Part shown: positions 1 to 9,003 of the stretch, one piece after another
Position numbering within the stretch: the stretch's first letter is position 1
Layout of the letters: each line of letters starts with the position of its first letter
NCBI RefSeq assembly: GCF_000622005.1
Contig: NZ_JHWV01000008.1
Location: 62,001 to 126,000, forward strand
Length of the DNA stretch: 64,000 nucleotides
Direction: 5' to 3'
Source: Anaerovibrio sp. RM50
Lineage (GTDB): Bacteria > Bacillota > Negativicutes > Selenomonadales > Selenomonadaceae
Notes under the pieces: generated by a model
What the model was told of the DNA's origin: nothing
What the model saw: only the letters and a program-made list of their open reading frames with translations
Database searches by the model: none
Position numbers and translations under genes: made by a program

Positions 1-3000
1 TCAGTGGCCCTTACGTCCTTTACGTTGTAAACCACATTGCCCTTTTCATCAAGGGCCACCTTACCAGTACCCTCTACTGCTATACCAATGGTAAAGTCGG
101 AATCCTCATTGACCTTGGTTGCCTTGTTGGTCACTGTGGTCTGATCAAGAAGGGTCATGGTATCATCCTTGGCCACTACCTTGACCCCGGTGAAGGTCAC
201 CTTGTTGGCGCTTACAGTGGTATTTGACAGGTCGCTGGCAGTACCATCAGTAATGGTAACCGCAGACTTGCTCTTGCTCCAAGGAACCACGGAGAAGTCC
301 ATGGCCTCAAAGTTGGAGATATTCTTTACCAGCTGGTCGCCGCCGGTCCATGGGGTATTGTTATAACCAATATTCAGGGTATTGCCGTTGTACTGCAGAT
401 TGCCGCCGAAGATACCGGTATTGGAAACATCTGCGGTACCAAAGAGATTAACTGTATTGTTCTGGGTAGTGCCGCTTACGCTGTAGCCACCATATACGCC
501 GCCATCAATGGTAACGCCCAGGGTTGCAGAAGCAATGGTATTACCCTTTACGGTGCCACCGCCAAGATTTACGGTGTTGTTGTTGGCTGTGGAGGTTCCG
601 CCATAGCCGCCAATAACGCTGCCATTTACCGTACCACCGGTCAAGGTTACCGTATTGCCAGTAGCCGTGGTGGTAGCAAAGCCGCCGATAACGTGCTCAG
701 TTACGTCACCCTTCAAGAGGGAAACGCTGTTGTTTAATGCCTCGTCACAGCCACCGCCGATAATACCAAGAACAGTACCTTCATGGAAGTATACCAGGTC
801 ATTGGAGGAGCGGATCTTGCTCTTGCCGCCGTATACATAGTCATCAATGGCTGCTTTCTTTACGGTAACAATATTGCCATCAGCAGTGCCATTCTCACTG
901 TAGCCGCCATAAACCGCACCCTTCACTGCCACATTGCCGTCAAGGGTTACATTATTGGAGGCTGCCGCACTGGTACCGTCGGTCTTGCCGCCGTATACGC
1001 TGCCGCCTACACTGCCGCCGGATACAGTTGCCTCATTGGTGGAAACAGCTCCTTCCTTGCTGTAGCCACCCATTACGCTGCCACCAACATTGCTGTTGGT
1101 AACATTAACAGTATTCTGTACAGAAGTACCGCTTTCACTCTGGCCGCCGACCACGGAACCGCCTACAGTACTTCCATCAACAGTTGCCTTGTTTTCAGAA
1201 GAATTACCGCTGCTGGTCTTGCCGCCAATTACATCCTTTTCTACCTTGCTGCCGCCAGTTACAGTGGCTTCGTTCTTGTCGGTGCTGCCGCTGGTACTCT
1301 GACCACCGACTACATTACCGCCAACCTCACTGCCACCTTCTACAGTGGTCTTGTTTTCGGAGGAAGTGCCGCTGTTGGTCTTGCCACCGGTAACATCACC
1401 AGTAACCTTGCTCTTGCCACTGACCTTGGTTTCGTTCTTGCCGGTATTGCCGCTTTCACTCTGACCGCCAGTAACATTACCGCCTACAGTACTTCCATCA
1501 ACAGTTGCCTTGTTTTCATTGGAAGTGCCCTTGCCCTCGTTCTGGCCGCCGATTACATCCTTCTCTACCTTGCTGCCGCCAGTTACAGTGGTTTCATTCT
1601 GGTTGGTATCGCCATTCTTGCTATGGCCACCAACTACGTTGCCGCCTATCTCGCTGCCGCCGGATACAGTAGTCTTGTTTTCGTTGGAAGTGCCGTCACC
1701 GTTGGACTTACCACCGGTAACATCACCGCCCACCTTGCTGCCTTCAGTAACGGTGGTTTCGTTCTTGTTGGCATTGCCCTGTTCACTTCTTCCGCCGTTG
1801 ACATTGCCGCCAACCTCACTGCCTTCCACTTCGGCCTCGTTGCCGGTGCAGTCACCGTTGCCGCCGGAACGGCCGCCAGTTACGTTACCGCCAATCTTGC
1901 TGCCGTTCTTGATGTCAACCTTGTTTTCTTCGGTATTGCCGTCGCCATCAGTCTTGCCGCCGTTTACATCGCCGCCGACTTCAGTGCCATCCAACGTGGT
2001 CTCATTGCCCTTGGAGCCGCCGCTGCCACCGGAGTGGCCACCGTTCACATCGCCGCCGATCTTACTGCCAGTCAGGATCACGTGGTTTTCTTCGGTATTG
2101 CCGCTGCCACCAGTCTTGCCGCCGTTCACATCACCATCCACTGTGCTGTCTTCCATCGTGGTCGTGTTGCCCTTGGAGCCGCCATGGCCACCGAGGGTTT
2201 CACCACCGGTTACGGTGCCGTGGATTGTACCTCTCTTGATAATGACCTCGTTTTCCTCGGTGTTGCCGGTATCGCTCTGGCCACCGTTGGCATCACCGTC
2301 TATTTCACTGTCTTCCACATCCAGCTTGTTATTGTCGGCATCGCCGTTCTCACTGGTACCACCGTTGGCATCACCGCCGGTGCCGTCATCGTTCTTCTGG
2401 ATATGGGAATTTTTAACCTTGGTTTCATTATCCTTGGCCTCGCCGTCACCTTCGGCCTTGCCGCCCGGAACATCGCCCTTATGAGGATTTTCGCCGTCTA
2501 TTGTGGTCTCAACCTTCACGGCCTCCACAGGTGCCACCTGCTCATCAACGCCGCGGTCAACCACATACATCAGGCTCTGCGTAGCACTGTCCCAATAAGC
2601 ATGGCCCTTGCCGGTCTTGCCGTTGTCCAGGGTAAAGATGCCCGCACGGGTCTTGTTGACGCTGTCACCAAAGTTAGATACCAATTTCATGGTATCACCC
2701 TTGTTGAGAGCGCTTACCCCTGTAAAGAATACATTTTCTGCATTTACAAAGGCATCACTGTAAGCGATTTCTGTATTTGGACGGGCATAGGTGCTGTTCC
2801 AGCCCAGCTTGCCAACGTTAAGGTCAGAGGCCTTGTTGGAGGATACTGTGTAGAGTACATTGCCACCAGTGGCAGACACATTGCCCGTCACTGCCCCCTT
2901 GACGATCAGACCCGGATTGGCTGTGTAGGTGTAGTTCAGCTTGCCAGTATCCTGGGCACCAATATTATTCAAAGTATTATTGGCCTTCACCAGTGTCATG

Positions 3001-6000
3001 GAATCATTGGCAGCTGCCGTCTTTTTCTGGTCATCGGTCATGGTTACACCAAAGCCGGATTTATCCAGAGTCTTTACATTGGAGAAGTTGTACATGGCCT
3101 CGTGCTTATCCATCAGCACGTCACCCTTGTTATAGGTGACCTTACCCAGCCCGATAGTGTCTATGTAGGCCGCTCCTATGCTATACTGGAGAGCCGTACC
3201 GTCACTGTTGGCCTGAACGCCCTTGGCCTGCTTGCCTGAAATGGTGATGTTATTCTCTGTTTCGCTGTAAGTACCGCTTGGCTGATACTTAATGCTTTCA
3301 TCAATTTTGGCACCAGTAAAGAAGCCTGTATCTGTAGATTTCAGGATATTATAATCGCCTACAGCCGTAGGAGTCGTAAAGCCGCTGCCCGTAACAGCAA
3401 TGCCGCTGCGAGTCTTTGTCCAGCTTTCATGCACTTCTGTATCAACTGTGGTACCATCCCACTTGGAAATATCCACGCTGTCCAGAGTCTTAGTGTCCAG
3501 CGTATATTTAACTCCATTATTTATTGTAGTTACATTACCAGTCAAAGTACCAGAGAGATTTGCTACATTATTAATGCCATAGCTTACCTTCTGGCTGACC
3601 GGGGAACCCTTTACAGCAAGGTCAGCTGCAAGATTTGTGGCTCCACTCAGCAACTCCATGCTATCATTGTGCTTGATGGTATTGACCTTATCTCCATCAA
3701 AAGTAAACGTCAACTTCGATGCGTCCACGCCATTGTTTCCGACATTATTGAATGTATAGCCTGTGCCTGTCATTACCCGGCCAGTGCCCCAGTTCATATC
3801 GCCAAGGGTAATGGTATCTACGGCCATGGACTCGGCATAATATTTCAGGGTTGCACCGCTGTCTTCCGCCTTAACGCCGCCAGTTTTGCTGCCAGCCAGA
3901 GTTACGCCATTTTGGGTATCGTCAGTAATCCGCTCACCGCTTTTGTAAGCCTTGGACCCGGATACGGTGCCGAAAGTGTTTGCCCCCAAGTTGTTAAAGA
4001 GGATTTTATTTTCCGCCTGGGAAGCAAAATTCCCTGTCTCCACCGCTATGTTGGTGCCTGTCCAGCTGGTAGGAAGGTTCATAGTTTGTGTACCCGTCCA
4101 ACCATTAAGATTCATGCTGCTAATGGTACCGCCAGTAATGGTATATTTTACATTTGTGCCGTTAGCTGTATTTTCCAACGATACATTACCAGTAGTACCA
4201 GTGCCCTTATAGACAATATTATTGTCGGTAAACTCAGCAGCTACCTTGGCATTGTTTGGCGGGGTTATCCCCACTGTACCAGAAAGATTGTTGGCACCAG
4301 TAATAAGATTAGTAGACGCATCAGGTGCTGTTGCTGTGCCTTTAAAGGTCAGACCAGAGGCATCGATATTTGTTACCCCTGCAAAGTCATAGGCTGTGGT
4401 GGCTGCCCGCGGGGTCCCCCATTCCATCTGCCCCAAGGAAACAGTATTCACATCAAATTTTTCAGCATAATAAGTCAGCTTTTTGCCGCTGTCCTCGGCC
4501 TTTACACCGCCAGCTCTGTTGCCGGCCAGAGTTACGCCATTAACTTCGTTGTTAAAGGTGCCAGTAGAATCATAAGCTCTAGCACCTGTAACCGTGCCAA
4601 AAAAGTTTTCCGTGGTGGTGGTGAAAATGTCCACTTTATCGGATGGGGTAACTGTGAAGTTTCCGGTGTCAACGGTAACGCCACCCGTGGTTGGCTTCGT
4701 CCAGCCCGTGGGCAGCGTTCCCGCCGTGCCGATCCAGCCATTGAGGTTGATGCTGTTCAGCGTCGTGCCTGTTGCGGTATAGTCCAGCGTATTTGCAGTG
4801 CGTGTCACACTGCCGTTGAGCGTCGCATTGAGCGTCGCGTCGTTGTCCGCAGCTGTTGAAAAATCCTGCGAATGACTGGTGCTGCTCCCCGCCGTCAGTC
4901 CCGTGGCGTTTGAAAGGAGCGTCATATTGCCAGTGACGGCAGCGGGATTGCTGAATGTCAGGCCCGTGGCGGTGATGGACGTGCCCGAGCTGAAATTGTA
5001 GCCGGACCCCGACCGCGCCGCGGCGCTCGTGTTCCATGCAATCGTGCCGAGAGAGATACCCGACACTTGCTTCGTCTCGGCCTCATAGGTCAGGTTCTTG
5101 CCGCTGTTCGTCGCTTTTACGCCGCTGTAAACTCCGCCGGAGAAGGTCACGCCGGTCGTCCCGGTTTCGCCGGGCAGGTCGCCGGTCTTGCCGTACTTCC
5201 GATTCCCTGTGATATAGGCGTCTTTGAAAAAGTTTGCCGTGCTTGTCGTCAGAATATCCTTCGTCGTGCTCGGCACGGTGAAGTTATTTGCCGTAATGGA
5301 ATTATTGGTTAGGGAAGACGTCCAGCCAGTAGGGACAGCACTTGTTGTGCCGTCCCAGTTCGACAAATCAACTGCCGTAAGGTTATTTGTGATAACGTAA
5401 TTGACGTTATATCGGTCAGGATACTTAATGTCATGAGTACCGCTATGGGTCAGCACCAAGGACTTATTCTGATCACTAGGGTTAGTATAATATTGCGCAT
5501 TAGTGAAAGAGGTAACATTATATGTACCATTACCAGAAGGAATAGTTGCATAAGTATCAGTACCAGTTTTGATTTTAAAATTCTCCCCCATAGTAGTCGT
5601 AGATTTGAGAAGCGTCATGGTACCAGCAATATCTCTGTAACTCTTCAATGTGCTTGCCCCAGTAGTAAGATCTAGGTAGCCAATATCGATTTCTTGAGCA
5701 GTAAGTATCGCTGGAGCAGAAGTTGTATTAGGCTTAAATTTAAAATCATCCTTTATGACAAACTTCTGAAAGGCTCCAACTGTTAAACCAACAATATTAT
5801 TTTGGGCATCGCCAGCCAGGTATAGTACATTATCACCACTTGTACCCGTAGCCTTCCGTACATCACCTGCCACTCCGCCCATAACAGATTTCGTTATGTT
5901 TGCAGATCCCTTAAAGGTTACACTGTTGCCACCCACATCACCTGAGGAATTAGCAGCTTTGCCGGCAATAACTTCTCCACTTATTATTACTTTCCCAGTC

Positions 6001-6584
6001 GTTGAATTGGTTCCCTCGATAATAACACTGTTGCCAGAGGCAGAACCAACATTGCTATATTGAGACAAGCCACCATAGACATTATTAATACCTACATTAC
6101 CAGGGGTTTTAATTGTAATCGTATTACCCGTGGCAGCACCTTGATATGAGTAGCCACCACCGATATTAGTACTTGCAGAAAAACCTCCTCCATCTACCAA
6201 TACCTGGTTATTTGAAGCAGTATAAGACGCTTGGGAATAAGCACCCCATACCTCTTTTAAATTTCCACCTTCATGGCTTACCGTTAGGCCCGAAAAATTT
6301 CCCGTACCAACAGCACCAACAATAATTCTGTCAGCGTATTTATTTATATTATTATCATTCGTAAGTTTAAAAGTAAATTTATCTCCATTAGAAGCACTTG
6401 TGATGTACATAAAGTTAGGAGACGTGGTTCCTACATTTGTGGAAACATGTACGGTGGTCTCACCATTATCTATAATGGAAGCATCTGATGCCTCAGCCAC
6501 AGGCCCATAGAGGCACCCTCCGCCCAAGATCAATGCCGTCAATATAAGACGGGTCAATTCTTTTTTGCTTTTCTTGTTTTTCAT
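1..6584 (-). CDS. Giant repeat-rich surface adhesin, autotransporter-like (3' end outside window)
   Basis: The minus-strand frame is open from the ATG at 6584 to the window edge (about 2,194 codons), so the protein is partial. A strong ribosome site (GGGAGGGGAG) precedes the ATG. The N-terminus MKNKKSKKELTRLILTALIL is a signal peptide, with likely cleavage after VAEA. Next come short Asn/Thr/Gly beta-helix stretches. Then follow four tandem modules of about 200 residues, each with a GVKAEDSG-like and a YYAE-like motif (near 5.1, 4.5, 3.9 and 3.2 kb). Last comes a long series of Gly-rich units of about 26 residues. No stop or beta-barrel is seen, because the C-terminus lies beyond the window. 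The architecture fits large beta-solenoid adhesins of diderm Firmicutes. A secreted non-anchored protein cannot be excluded. Long plus-strand ORFs over this gene are shadows created by the repeats. Confidence 0.85.
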   Translation of the reverse strand, partial: MKNKKSKKELTRLILTALILGGGCLYGPVAEASDASIIDNGETTVHVSTNVGTTSPNFMYITSASNGDKFTFKLTNDNNINKYADRIIVGAVGTGNFSGLTVSHEGGNLKEVWGAYSQASYTASNNQVLVDGGGFSASTNIGGGYSYQGAATGNTITIKTPGNVGINNVYGGLSQYSNVGSASGNSVIIEGTNSTTGKVIISGEVIAGKAANSSGDVGGNSVTFKGSANITKSVMGGVAGDVRKATGTSGDNVLYLAGDAQNNIVGLTVGAFQKFVIKDDFKFKPNTTSAPAILTAQEIDIGYLDLTTGASTLKSYRDIAGTMTLLKSTTTMGENFKIKTGTDTYATIPSGNGTYNVTSFTNAQYYTNPSDQNKSLVLTHSGTHDIKYPDRYNVNYVITNNLTAVDLSNWDGTTSAVPTGWTSSLTNNSITANNFTVPSTTKDILTTSTANFFKDAYITGNRKYGKTGDLPGETGTTGVTFSGGVYSGVKATNSGKNLTYEAETKQVSGISLGTIAWNTSAAARSGSGYNFSSGTSITATGLTFSNPAAVTGNMTLLSNATGLTAGSSTSHSQDFSTAADNDATLNATLNGSVTRTANTLDYTATGTTLNSINLNGWIGTAGTLPTGWTKPTTGGVTVDTGNFTVTPSDKVDIFTTTTENFFGTVTGARAYDSTGTFNNEVNGVTLAGNRAGGVKAEDSGKKLTYYAEKFDVNTVSLGQMEWGTPRAATTAYDFAGVTNIDASGLTFKGTATAPDASTNLITGANNLSGTVGITPPNNAKVAAEFTDNNIVYKGTGTTGNVSLENTANGTNVKYTITGGTISSMNLNGWTGTQTMNLPTSWTGTNIAVETGNFASQAENKILFNNLGANTFGTVSGSKAYKSGERITDDTQNGVTLAGSKTGGVKAEDSGATLKYYAESMAVDTITLGDMNWGTGRVMTGTGYTFNNVGNNGVDASKLTFTFDGDKVNTIKHNDSMELLSGATNLAADLAVKGSPVSQKVSYGINNVANLSGTLTGNVTTINNGVKYTLDTKTLDSVDISKWDGTTVDTEVHESWTKTRSGIAVTGSGFTTPTAVGDYNILKSTDTGFFTGAKIDESIKYQPSGTYSETENNITISGKQAKGVQANSDGTALQYSIGAAYIDTIGLGKVTYNKGDVLMDKHEAMYNFSNVKTLDKSGFGVTMTDDQKKTAAANDSMTLVKANNTLNNIGAQDTGKLNYTYTANPGLIVKGAVTGNVSATGGNVLYTVSSNKASDLNVGKLGWNSTYARPNTEIAYSDAFVNAENVFFTGVSALNKGDTMKLVSNFGDSVNKTRAGIFTLDNGKTGKGHAYWDSATQSLMYVVDRGVDEQVAPVEAVKVETTIDGENPHKGDVPGGKAEGDGEAKDNETKVKNSHIQKNDDGTGGDANGGTSENGDADNNKLDVEDSEIDGDANGGQSDTGNTEENEVIIKRGTIHGTVTGGETLGGHGGSKGNTTTMEDSTVDGDVNGGKTGGSGNTEENHVILTGSKIGGDVNGGHSGGSGGSKGNETTLDGTEVGGDVNGGKTDGDGNTEENKVDIKNGSKIGGNVTGGRSGGNGDCTGNEAEVEGSEVGGNVNGGRSEQGNANKNETTVTEGSKVGGDVTGGKSNGDGTSNENKTTVSGGSEIGGNVVGGHSKNGDTNQNETTVTGGSKVEKDVIGGQNEGKGTSNENKATVDGSTVGGNVTGGQSESGNTGKNETKVSGKSKVTGDVTGGKTNSGTSSENKTTVEGGSEVGGNVVGGQSTSGSTDKNEATVTGGSKVEKDVIGGKTSSGNSSENKATVDGSTVGGSVVGGQSESGTSVQNTVNVTNSNVGGSVMGGYSKEGAVSTNEATVSGGSVGGSVYGGKTDGTSAAASNNVTLDGNVAVKGAVYGGYSENGTADGNIVTVKKAAIDDYVYGGKSKIRSSNDLVYFHEGTVLGIIGGGCDEALNNSVSLLKGDVTEHVIGGFATTTATGNTVTLTGGTVNGSVIGGYGGTSTANNNTVNLGGGTVKGNTIASATLGVTIDGGVYGGYSVSGTTQNNTVNLFGTADVSNTGIFGGNLQYNGNTLNIGYNNTPWTGGDQLVKNISNFEAMDFSVVPWSKSKSAVTITDGTASDLSNTTVSANKVTFTGVKVVAKDDTMTLLDQTTVTNKATKVNEDSDFTIGIAVEGTGKVALDEKGNVVYNVKDVRAT
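430..2385 (-). repeat. About 24 tandem Gly-rich repeats of ~26 residues (~78 bp)
   Basis: Translation of the adhesin frame shows units of the form GGxVxGGxSxxGxTxxNxxTV followed by a short xGGSxV linker. The core of the array is very regular (for example GGNVVGGQS, GGDVNGGKT, EKDVIGGQ). Units diverge towards the window edge. Related units recur about every four repeats (EKDVIGG appears twice at this spacing), which suggests block duplication. At DNA level this gives a period near 78 bp, a substrate for slipped-strand or recombinational length change. Confidence 0.85.
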
Positions 6585-6623
6585 ATTACTCCCCTCCCTG
6601 GGCTATCTACGCCAAAACATAAA

Positions 6624-6684
6624 AAGCCTCCCCTCAGGCCGCCGGCAAGCCGCAAAGACTCACCAGCCTCCTGAGAGAAGGCTT
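6624..6684 (-). terminator. Leader hairpin (attenuator-like) upstream of the adhesin gene
   Basis: On the minus strand, arms at 6684-6670 and 6638-6624 pair over 15 bp with two G-U wobbles, and a run of five Ts follows. It lies 40 bp upstream of the adhesin start and overlaps the 3' end of a 59-codon ORF. It could terminate or attenuate transcription of the leader. No riboswitch class was recognised. Confidence 0.5.
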
Positions 6685-6813
6685 ATTTACATAGTTATGT
6701 ACTTGTTGATAAGTGTCTACTGGAGCTGAACAGTTACCCCCCCCCGCGAGGACAGACTTAGGCACAAAAAAATCGCCCTGCACGTTGGTTGTAAATAAAC
6801 TCTGCGCTTTCAT
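6634..6813 (-). CDS. Possible 59-aa leader ORF crossing a G9 tract
   Basis: The ORF runs from an ATG at 6813, preceded by GAAAGGAG at good spacing, to a TGA at 6634, and encodes 59 residues beginning MKAQSLFTTNVQGDFF. It contains a nine-G homopolymer (6737-6745) coding for Gly-Gly-Gly. Its 3' end lies inside the attenuator-like hairpin. A TAG just upstream of the adhesin ATG, in that frame, rules out an in-frame fusion with the adhesin. It may be a leader peptide, a tiny independent protein or chance. I do not recognise a family. Confidence 0.35.
   Translation of the reverse strand: MKAQSLFTTNVQGDFFVPKSVLAGGGNCSAPVDTYQQVHNYVNKPSLRRLVSLCGLPAA
6737..6745 (-). repeat. Homopolymeric G9 tract in the adhesin leader
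   Basis: Nine consecutive C on the plus strand (G on the coding strand), about 155 bp upstream of the adhesin start. Tracts of this length are prone to slippage. Here a length change would shift the frame of the 59-codon leader ORF, not that of the adhesin. Confidence 0.7.
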
Positions 6814-6948
6814 GCCCTGTCACTCCTTTCGGGGAAATTTTAAAATACACTTATTTTTGTACATCTTCGACATTGAAAACAAAAATCCTGCAAAGTTAAT
6901 AACTATTATGCCTAATTATCGGAATAACGGCGGATTTTCTTAAAAAAG

Positions 6949-6970
6949 CTCCCAGCCGTAGCCGGGAGTC
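6949..6970 (-). terminator. Rho-independent terminator after the Rpn remnant
   Basis: The minus strand reads CTCCCGGC-TAC-GGCTGGGAG followed by C and a T run. It lies just downstream of the decayed Rpn-family gene. A nearly identical copy lies at 7611-7632. Confidence 0.75.
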
Positions 6971-6986
6971 ATTTGAAATCCAAATA

Positions 6987-7439
6987 TTAAATTAGGGCAT
7001 TTTTCTTGCCAATCTCTTTTACCTGTTCAACAGACAGCTTTGTGACACGGGATATCATGTCTACTGATAATTTCTCTTTAAACATACCAATAACAGTTTC
7101 ATTTGCCATCTGTTCCCTGCCCTCAGCCAGTCCAAGGGCCATGCCTTTTTCTATACCACGTCTTTCAACGCCTTCGCTTAAATTACACATTTCCGTTACA
7201 CCCCTTTCAAGTCCCGGTGTTATTCTTATGGAAAATTCCTCTGCCAGTTTGTTTTTCTTTTCCTGCTGATTAAGGCTATTGTCAACCAACACAAGATTTA
7301 ACAGCCTCAAAAGGCCCTCCAGCTCGGTATACTGTTTTTGCCCCAGACAAATCATCACCACTGACAACAAATCATAATGGGATTCTTTGGCCTTCGCTTT
7401 GCCAATAATATTTTCTTCTATTATAGCATCTTCCGTCGC
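6987..7439 (-). pseudogene. Truncated Rpn-family (PD-(D/E)XK nuclease/transposase) C-terminal remnant
   Basis: The frame is open from about 7439 to the stop at 6987 but has no good start and only about 150 codons; intact members usually have about 300 residues. The visible C-terminus carries family hallmarks: LLRLLNLVLVDNSLNQQEKK, then a MALGLAEGREQM segment and a closing KLSVEQVKEIGKK. The nuclease core is missing, so this is a 3' remnant. The Rpn family promotes RecA-independent recombination and is often found as multiple decayed copies in Selenomonads. A TTG inside the frame (7370) could start a shorter peptide, but I read it as dead. Confidence 0.65.
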
Positions 7440-7610
7440 TTATCCGCATTATCCATATTTCTCTCCTCAACTTTATGCCTTTAAATCTCTAATTATATTA
7501 ATATAATATCATATATCACTTTATAAATCCATATAATATTAAGCTATTTATTAATATTATATATATTACTTTCAGCTTGGTAATATGGAATTTAATGTAA
7601 AAATATAAAA

Positions 7611-7680
7611 GCTCCCAGCCATAGCCGGGAGTCATAAAAATATTAAATATCATGTCTACTGATAATTTATAACATACAAA
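7611..7680 (-). pseudogene. Second, more decayed copy of the Rpn 3' end and its terminator
   Basis: Positions 7611-7632 repeat the terminator at 6949-6970. They are followed by a copy of the sequence ATCATGTCTACTGATAATTT that is also found at about 7054-7073 inside the Rpn remnant, with the intervening coding part deleted. This is a deletion derivative of the same gene end. The retained terminator now serves the response-regulator gene upstream of it. Confidence 0.55.
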
Positions 7681-7690
7681 CGTGTAGATT

Positions 7691-8071
7691 TTACCCAAGA
7701 ACCTTTGCCACCCTGTTCTGTACCTCCTGGGCATTCCAAAACGGCTTTTTCCAAAATTCCACGGCACCCAATTCCATGGCCCTTTTCTCCAGATGCACCT
7801 GGGCGCTCATTACTATCACCGGAATATCCTTAAGTGTGTCATCAGCCTTGATGTATTCCAGTAAATCCAAGCCTGTCTTTTCAGGATCCGGGAATATCAA
7901 ATCAAGAATAATCAGGTCAAAGGAACCCCCATGGGTATGGAGCTTCTCAACGGCATCGTCCCAGTTATACGCATTTACCAGCTCATAGGCCTCCAAAATT
8001 CGTGACAATAACATCTGATTGACTTCAGCGTCATCAACAATGAGAATCTTCTTTTTTGCCTGGTCCCCCAT
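7691..8071 (-). CDS. Single-domain response regulator (CheY-like receiver)
   Basis: The 126-residue protein consists only of a receiver domain. Acidic pair D13-D14 (ILIVDDAEVN), phosphoacceptor D57 (LIILDLIF), S89 (VIVMSAQ) and K109 (FWKKP) are all in place. There is no output domain, so it likely acts as a phosphate acceptor or relay for one of the hybrid kinases in the window, or binds a partner protein. It is transcribed alone, with a terminator at 7611-7632. The partner kinase is not adjacent; the nearest is at 10.8 kb. Confidence 0.85.
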   Translation of the reverse strand: MGDQAKKKILIVDDAEVNQMLLSRILEAYELVNAYNWDDAVEKLHTHGGSFDLIILDLIFPDPEKTGLDLLEYIKADDTLKDIPVIVMSAQVHLEKRAMELGAVEFWKKPFWNAQEVQNRVAKVLG

Positions 8072-8326
8072 AATACCGCCACCTATCTATATATTTAATC
8101 CATATTAACAAAATCCGATTGGGAACACCCAACCTTGGAAATTCCCTTTACACTATATAATCATAATATCACAATGAATATAGCAGCACAATAATAACTA
8201 TTAACAAAAATTCACATGCAATTTTAATGGAATTATAATAATCTTTTAGGAAGGAATAAGACCCCAAAACTCGAATATAATGATATATATATTATTTTTA
8301 TATTCCCCTTGAAAGGAGGATTTCCT

Positions 8327-8962
8327 ATGTTTCGCTTTTTAAACCCTCTTCTAAGCGGGATACTGCTCCTGCTGGTGGTTCTCTGCCCATTGACAGCCCA
8401 GGCCGAAAAGGTAAACTGGGAGGACAAAGCCTATGATTTTTCCAAGATAAAAATTGCTATTGTCTATGATGTGGAAATAGTTGATAATTCCGAGCTGCCC
8501 AGTGAGCTGACGGAAAAGGTGGTACAGGAGGAATATTGGAAAACCGCCTCAAAGCCTCCTTACAAGCTTATCCGCCCGGATGATAATTCAGTGCTTTATC
8601 CCCAGGACATGGCTGACATTTATGTAAAGGCGCAAGTATTAAAATGGCACGATGACTTTTACATTAAGCCGGCCTACACTGACTGGGAGACCCGCTCCTC
8701 CACCAGAAAGGTGAAGCGGTCCGATGGCAGCTGGTATGATGAGACATATTATTACACCGTGCCCGTATATCATCCTGAGCAGACCATCTACACCTCCACT
8801 GTACGGGTTAAGTTCGATGTGTATGACAACAAGACCAACAAGCTGATTATGTCCAGGGACGAGTTGAGAGAACGTGACGATTCCCGTCAGGGGCAGGTAG
8901 GTATATTTGGCCGTATAAGCAAGTCATTCTTTGATGATCTGGGCAAAAAAATAAAAAAATAA
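8327..8962 (+). CDS. Exported protein of unknown function
   Basis: The start is the ATG at 8327, preceded by AAAGGAGG; an upstream TTG in frame is less likely. The protein has 211 residues. A signal peptide is clear: MFRFLNPLLSGILLLLVVLC, ending TAQA. The mature part begins with a beta strand (IKIAIVYDVEIVD) and carries a Tyr-rich stretch (DETYYYTVPVYHPEQ). The overall plan resembles the exported protein at 56.0 kb: signal peptide, an early IAIVYD or VAIMYL strand, mixed alpha/beta. I do not recognise a named family. A periplasmic or outer-membrane-associated role is inferred from the signal peptide only. Confidence 0.75.
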   Translation: MFRFLNPLLSGILLLLVVLCPLTAQAEKVNWEDKAYDFSKIKIAIVYDVEIVDNSELPSELTEKVVQEEYWKTASKPPYKLIRPDDNSVLYPQDMADIYVKAQVLKWHDDFYIKPAYTDWETRSSTRKVKRSDGSWYDETYYYTVPVYHPEQTIYTSTVRVKFDVYDNKTNKLIMSRDELRERDDSRQGQVGIFGRISKSFFDDLGKKIKK

Positions 8963-9003
8963 GTATGAAAGCAAGAACGTAAGTAAGAAGCAGGAGGAAT
9001 TTT

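Noticed and set aside
430-2385. Possible CRISPR or satellite array because of the short period
   Set aside because: The repeats are in frame, degenerate and about 78 bp with no constant repeat and variable spacer; they are protein repeats.
783-3239. 818-codon plus-strand ORF opposite the adhesin gene, and the other plus-strand frames in 157-5675
   Set aside because: They have no ribosome sites, repetitive hydrophobic translations, and lie antisense to a long frame with signal peptide and regular repeats. They are shadows produced by the repeated codons.
6600-6700. Cyclic-di-GMP or other riboswitch upstream of the adhesin gene
   Set aside because: Only a simple terminator-like hairpin is visible; none of the conserved riboswitch core motifs that I know are present.
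6713-6943. 76-codon plus-strand ORF
   Set aside because: No ribosome site; it lies antisense to the leader ORF and runs through AT-rich spacer.
7490-7575. Further 11-bp array
   Set aside because: Very AT-rich, but the phase of the units is lost after two copies; not counted in the array family.
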